Shown here one piece after another: positions 6,196 through 7,594 of a stretch of DNA of 7,594 nucleotides (the stretch's first letter is position 1; every line of letters begins with the position of its first letter). A program made the position numbers and the translations under genes. A model generated the notes under the pieces. It was given only the letters and a program-made list of their open reading frames with translations, did no database searches and was not told where the DNA came from. Source of the DNA: an uncultured Bacillota bacterium (GTDB taxonomy: Bacteria; Bacillota_A; Clostridia; Peptostreptococcales; Anaerovoracaceae); contig CAMOWO010000029.1 of the NCBI GenBank assembly GCA_946628525.1, positions 1 through 7,594 of the forward strand, given 5' to 3'.

Positions 6196-6870
6196 ATGAT
6201 ACTTACAAAAGATAGAACGATACGTTTCCTGCGGCCGCTGGTCTTCACCATGATCGCGGCGATGATCTTCGTGTATGGGGGAACCTGCGGCGCCTTTGCG
6301 GATGTCAATATCTCCGTGAAGGGAGCATCGGATCTCGAGAAGGGTGCCGGATATACGGTGACCGTCGTCTTTTCCGGTGATGATATCGGCAGGGTCGACG
6401 GGCAGGCTTCCTATGACACATCGAAGCTGAGCTACGTTTCCGGCGGGAGCAGCAACGGCGATAACGGCCTGATCGAGCTGAAGGGTGCCGGGACCGGTGA
6501 AGATATCAGTTTCAAGCTGAAGTTCAAAGCAGTGGGCTCCGGGAGCACGTCCATCGACATCACCACCAACGGGGTGTACGACCTTGAGGAGGAGATGATC
6601 GGCACGCCGTCATCCTCCCAGCAGGTGACCATCGCCGAGGAAGATGTGACCACGGAGACTTCTGCAGAGGAGACGTCGGAGACGGAAGAAAGTTCTGCCA
6701 CGGAGGAATCTTCTCAGGCTGAAGAATCGGAGCCGGCAGATGAAAGCAGCGCAGATCAGAGCCACGGCCTTCCGGGCATACTCCTGATCCTGGCCGGCGT
6801 TGCAGCTGCCGCGCTGCTGGCGCTGATCATACTGATCATCGTCTCCCTTCACAAAAAGAAGAACAGATAG
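6196..6870 (+). CDS. Membrane-anchored cohesin-like surface protein
   Basis: A 224-residue exported protein. A signal peptide spans 1-35 (basic start, hydrophobic core, likely cleavage CGAFA before D36). Residues about 36-146 resemble a cohesin/CBM-like beta-sandwich: DVNISVKGASDLEKGAGYTV, then the ASYDTSKLSYVSG core and GEDISFKLKFKA with GSTSIDIT. A stalk rich in Glu, Ser and Thr covers about 147-189, followed by a membrane helix at about 192-217 and the tail KKKNR. The topology is therefore outside domain, spacer, membrane. ATG 6196 is preferred over in-frame GTG 6187 because AGAGGTG (6183-6189) is the ribosome-binding site and covers that GTG. It lies 12 bases after the glucosaminidase gene and is surely co-transcribed with it. 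No dockerin is visible in the partner, so cellulosome-style pairing is not supported. LPGI at 192-195 is not a sortase LPxTG motif. Its ligand is unknown. Confidence 0.82.
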   Translation: MILTKDRTIRFLRPLVFTMIAAMIFVYGGTCGAFADVNISVKGASDLEKGAGYTVTVVFSGDDIGRVDGQASYDTSKLSYVSGGSSNGDNGLIELKGAGTGEDISFKLKFKAVGSGSTSIDITTNGVYDLEEEMIGTPSSSQQVTIAEEDVTTETSAEETSETEESSATEESSQAEESEPADESSADQSHGLPGILLILAGVAAAALLALIILIIVSLHKKKNR

Positions 6871-6873
6871 ACG

Positions 6874-6908
6874 AAAGCCCATGGACATTTCTCCATGGGC
6901 CATTTTGA
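6874..6908. terminator. Bidirectional intrinsic terminator between convergent genes
   Basis: GCCCATGGA (6877-6885) and TCCATGGGC (6892-6900) form a perfect 9-bp stem with a CATTTC loop. On the plus strand CATTTTGAT follows. On the minus strand the stem is followed by TTTCGTC. The T-tracts are short, but the stem lies seven bases after the cohesin-like gene's stop and about 25 bases past the aminopeptidase's stop, as expected for a shared terminator. Confidence 0.8.
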
Positions 6909-6924
6909 TATATCAGATCTGAGC

Positions 6925-7594
6925 TTATTTCAGGTTTTCCGGGTTGAGTCCCTTGAGCTCATCGATGACGAAGAGACCGTCTTTGCGGATGAGCACGTCG
7001 TCGAAGTAGATCTCACCGCCGCCGTATTCAGGGCGCTGGATGTTCACCAGATCCCAGTGGATGGCGGATTTATTGCCGTTCGGAGCATCTTCATAGGAGG
7101 CGCCCGGTGTGAGGTGGAAACTTCCGCAGATCTTCTCATCGAACAGCGTATCCTTCATCGGGTCCAGGATGTACGGGTTCACACCCAAAGCAAACTCGCC
7201 GAAGTATCTCGCGCTGTCGTCGGTATCCAGAAGCTCGTTGATCCTCTTATCGTCGTTGCACTTCGCGTTTACGATCTTGCCGTCCTTTACCTCGAAGACG
7301 ATGTTCTCATAGGTGAATCCCTGTTCTTCCGAAGGCGTGTTGTAGGAGATCACGCCGTTCATGGACTCCCGCACAGGAGCGGTGTATACTTCACCGTCCG
7401 GGATGTTGCATTCGCCGGCGCACTTGATGGCCGGGATCCCTTTGATGGAGAAGGTCAGGTCCGTTCCCGGGCCTTCGATGTGGACTTTGTCCGTTCTCTC
7501 CATGAGCTCGACCAAAGGATCCATGGCCTTGCTCATTTTGCTGTAGTCCAGGGTGCACACGTCGAAGTAGAAGTCCTCGAAGCGCTCGAGGCTC
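6925..7594 (-). CDS. M29-family aminopeptidase, C-terminal part (N-terminus beyond window)
   Basis: A metal-dependent cytosolic exopeptidase (AmpS/AmpT/PepS type) that removes N-terminal residues from peptides. The frame is open from the right edge (beginning SLERFEDFYFDV) to the TAA at 6925-6927, about 223 codons, or roughly the C-terminal half of a family member. The GTG at 7558-7560 lies inside conserved sequence and is not the start. Visible family motifs are GECNIPDGEVYTAP (Glu at 7411-7413), FGEFALGVNP (Glu at 7195-7197), FHLTPGASYED (His at 7114-7116) and AIHWD (His 7057-7059, Asp 7051-7053). These Glu, His and Asp residues fit the known dinuclear metal site of M29 enzymes, so the enzyme looks intact here. 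The C-terminus is DGLFVIDELKGLNPENLK. It converges with the cohesin-like gene and shares its terminator. Confidence 0.92.
   Translation of the reverse strand, partial: SLERFEDFYFDVCTLDYSKMSKAMDPLVELMERTDKVHIEGPGTDLTFSIKGIPAIKCAGECNIPDGEVYTAPVRESMNGVISYNTPSEEQGFTYENIVFEVKDGKIVNAKCNDDKRINELLDTDDSARYFGEFALGVNPYILDPMKDTLFDEKICGSFHLTPGASYEDAPNGNKSAIHWDLVNIQRPEYGGGEIYFDDVLIRKDGLFVIDELKGLNPENLK

Noticed and set aside
6769..6870. Sortase anchoring of the cohesin-like protein via LPGI, helix and basic tail
   Set aside because: The overall plan resembles a sorting signal, but LPGIL lacks the LPxTG threonine and glycine and directly joins the helix, so a plain transmembrane anchor is simpler.
7558..7560. 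GTG as the start of the aminopeptidase
   Set aside because: The frame continues upstream to the window edge with family-like sequence, and M29 enzymes are about twice this length, so the gene is simply cut by the window.
1..7594. Mobile elements, CRISPR repeats, tRNA or rRNA genes, toxin-antitoxin pairs
   Set aside because: No transposase, integrase, regularly spaced repeat, cloverleaf or small toxin gene could be found. Long antisense frames here (for example 2391-2867 minus) are shadows of strongly conserved genes.

Overview
The window looks like chromosomal DNA from a Gram-positive, monoderm Firmicute of the Clostridia, with moderate G+C. The reasons are strong AGGAGG/GGGAG ribosome-binding sites, sigma-A type promoters with extended -10 elements, a Bacillus-type pyrimidine-nucleoside phosphorylase, and a secreted SH3-repeat glucosaminidase of the kind common in Clostridia. 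A narrower placement (for example near Family XIII/Anaerovoracaceae) would be a guess. I see no tRNA, rRNA, IS element, CRISPR array or phage gene.

Left part (1-3198): four plus-strand genes packed head to tail. They are the tail of an unidentified gene, rmuC (membrane-anchored DNA-recombination/nuclease-like protein), a COG1768-type metallophosphoesterase, and pyrimidine-nucleoside phosphorylase (pdp). The junctions are TAATG, ATGA, and a stop codon that overlaps the next Shine-Dalgarno, so this is very likely one translationally coupled operon. The phosphorylase has no ATG, GTG or TTG where its N-terminus must begin. Family alignment and the Shine-Dalgarno both point to an ATC start at 1900, which gives a full-length 432-residue enzyme.

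Middle (3199-4008): a TetR-family regulator preceded by a short AT-rich region holding a CATATG-A-CATATG palindrome next to an extended -10, a plausible autoregulatory operator. The gene is followed by a clear intrinsic terminator.

Right-centre (4021-6900): a self-contained two-gene unit. A near-consensus promoter (TTGACA-17-TAGAAT with TGn) is overlapped at its -35 by a perfect 9-bp inverted repeat. It drives a 689-residue exported protein with four SH3b repeats and a C-terminal glucosaminidase domain. Twelve bases later comes a 224-residue exported protein with one cohesin-like domain, an acidic Ser/Thr/Glu stalk, a C-terminal membrane helix and a KKKNR tail. A perfect 9-bp hairpin that can terminate from both sides closes the unit. 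I read it as a regulated cell-envelope module: a wall hydrolase plus a membrane-anchored surface domain.

Right edge (6925-7594, minus strand): the C-terminal part of an M29-family metallo-aminopeptidase, convergent with the envelope unit and cut by the window end.
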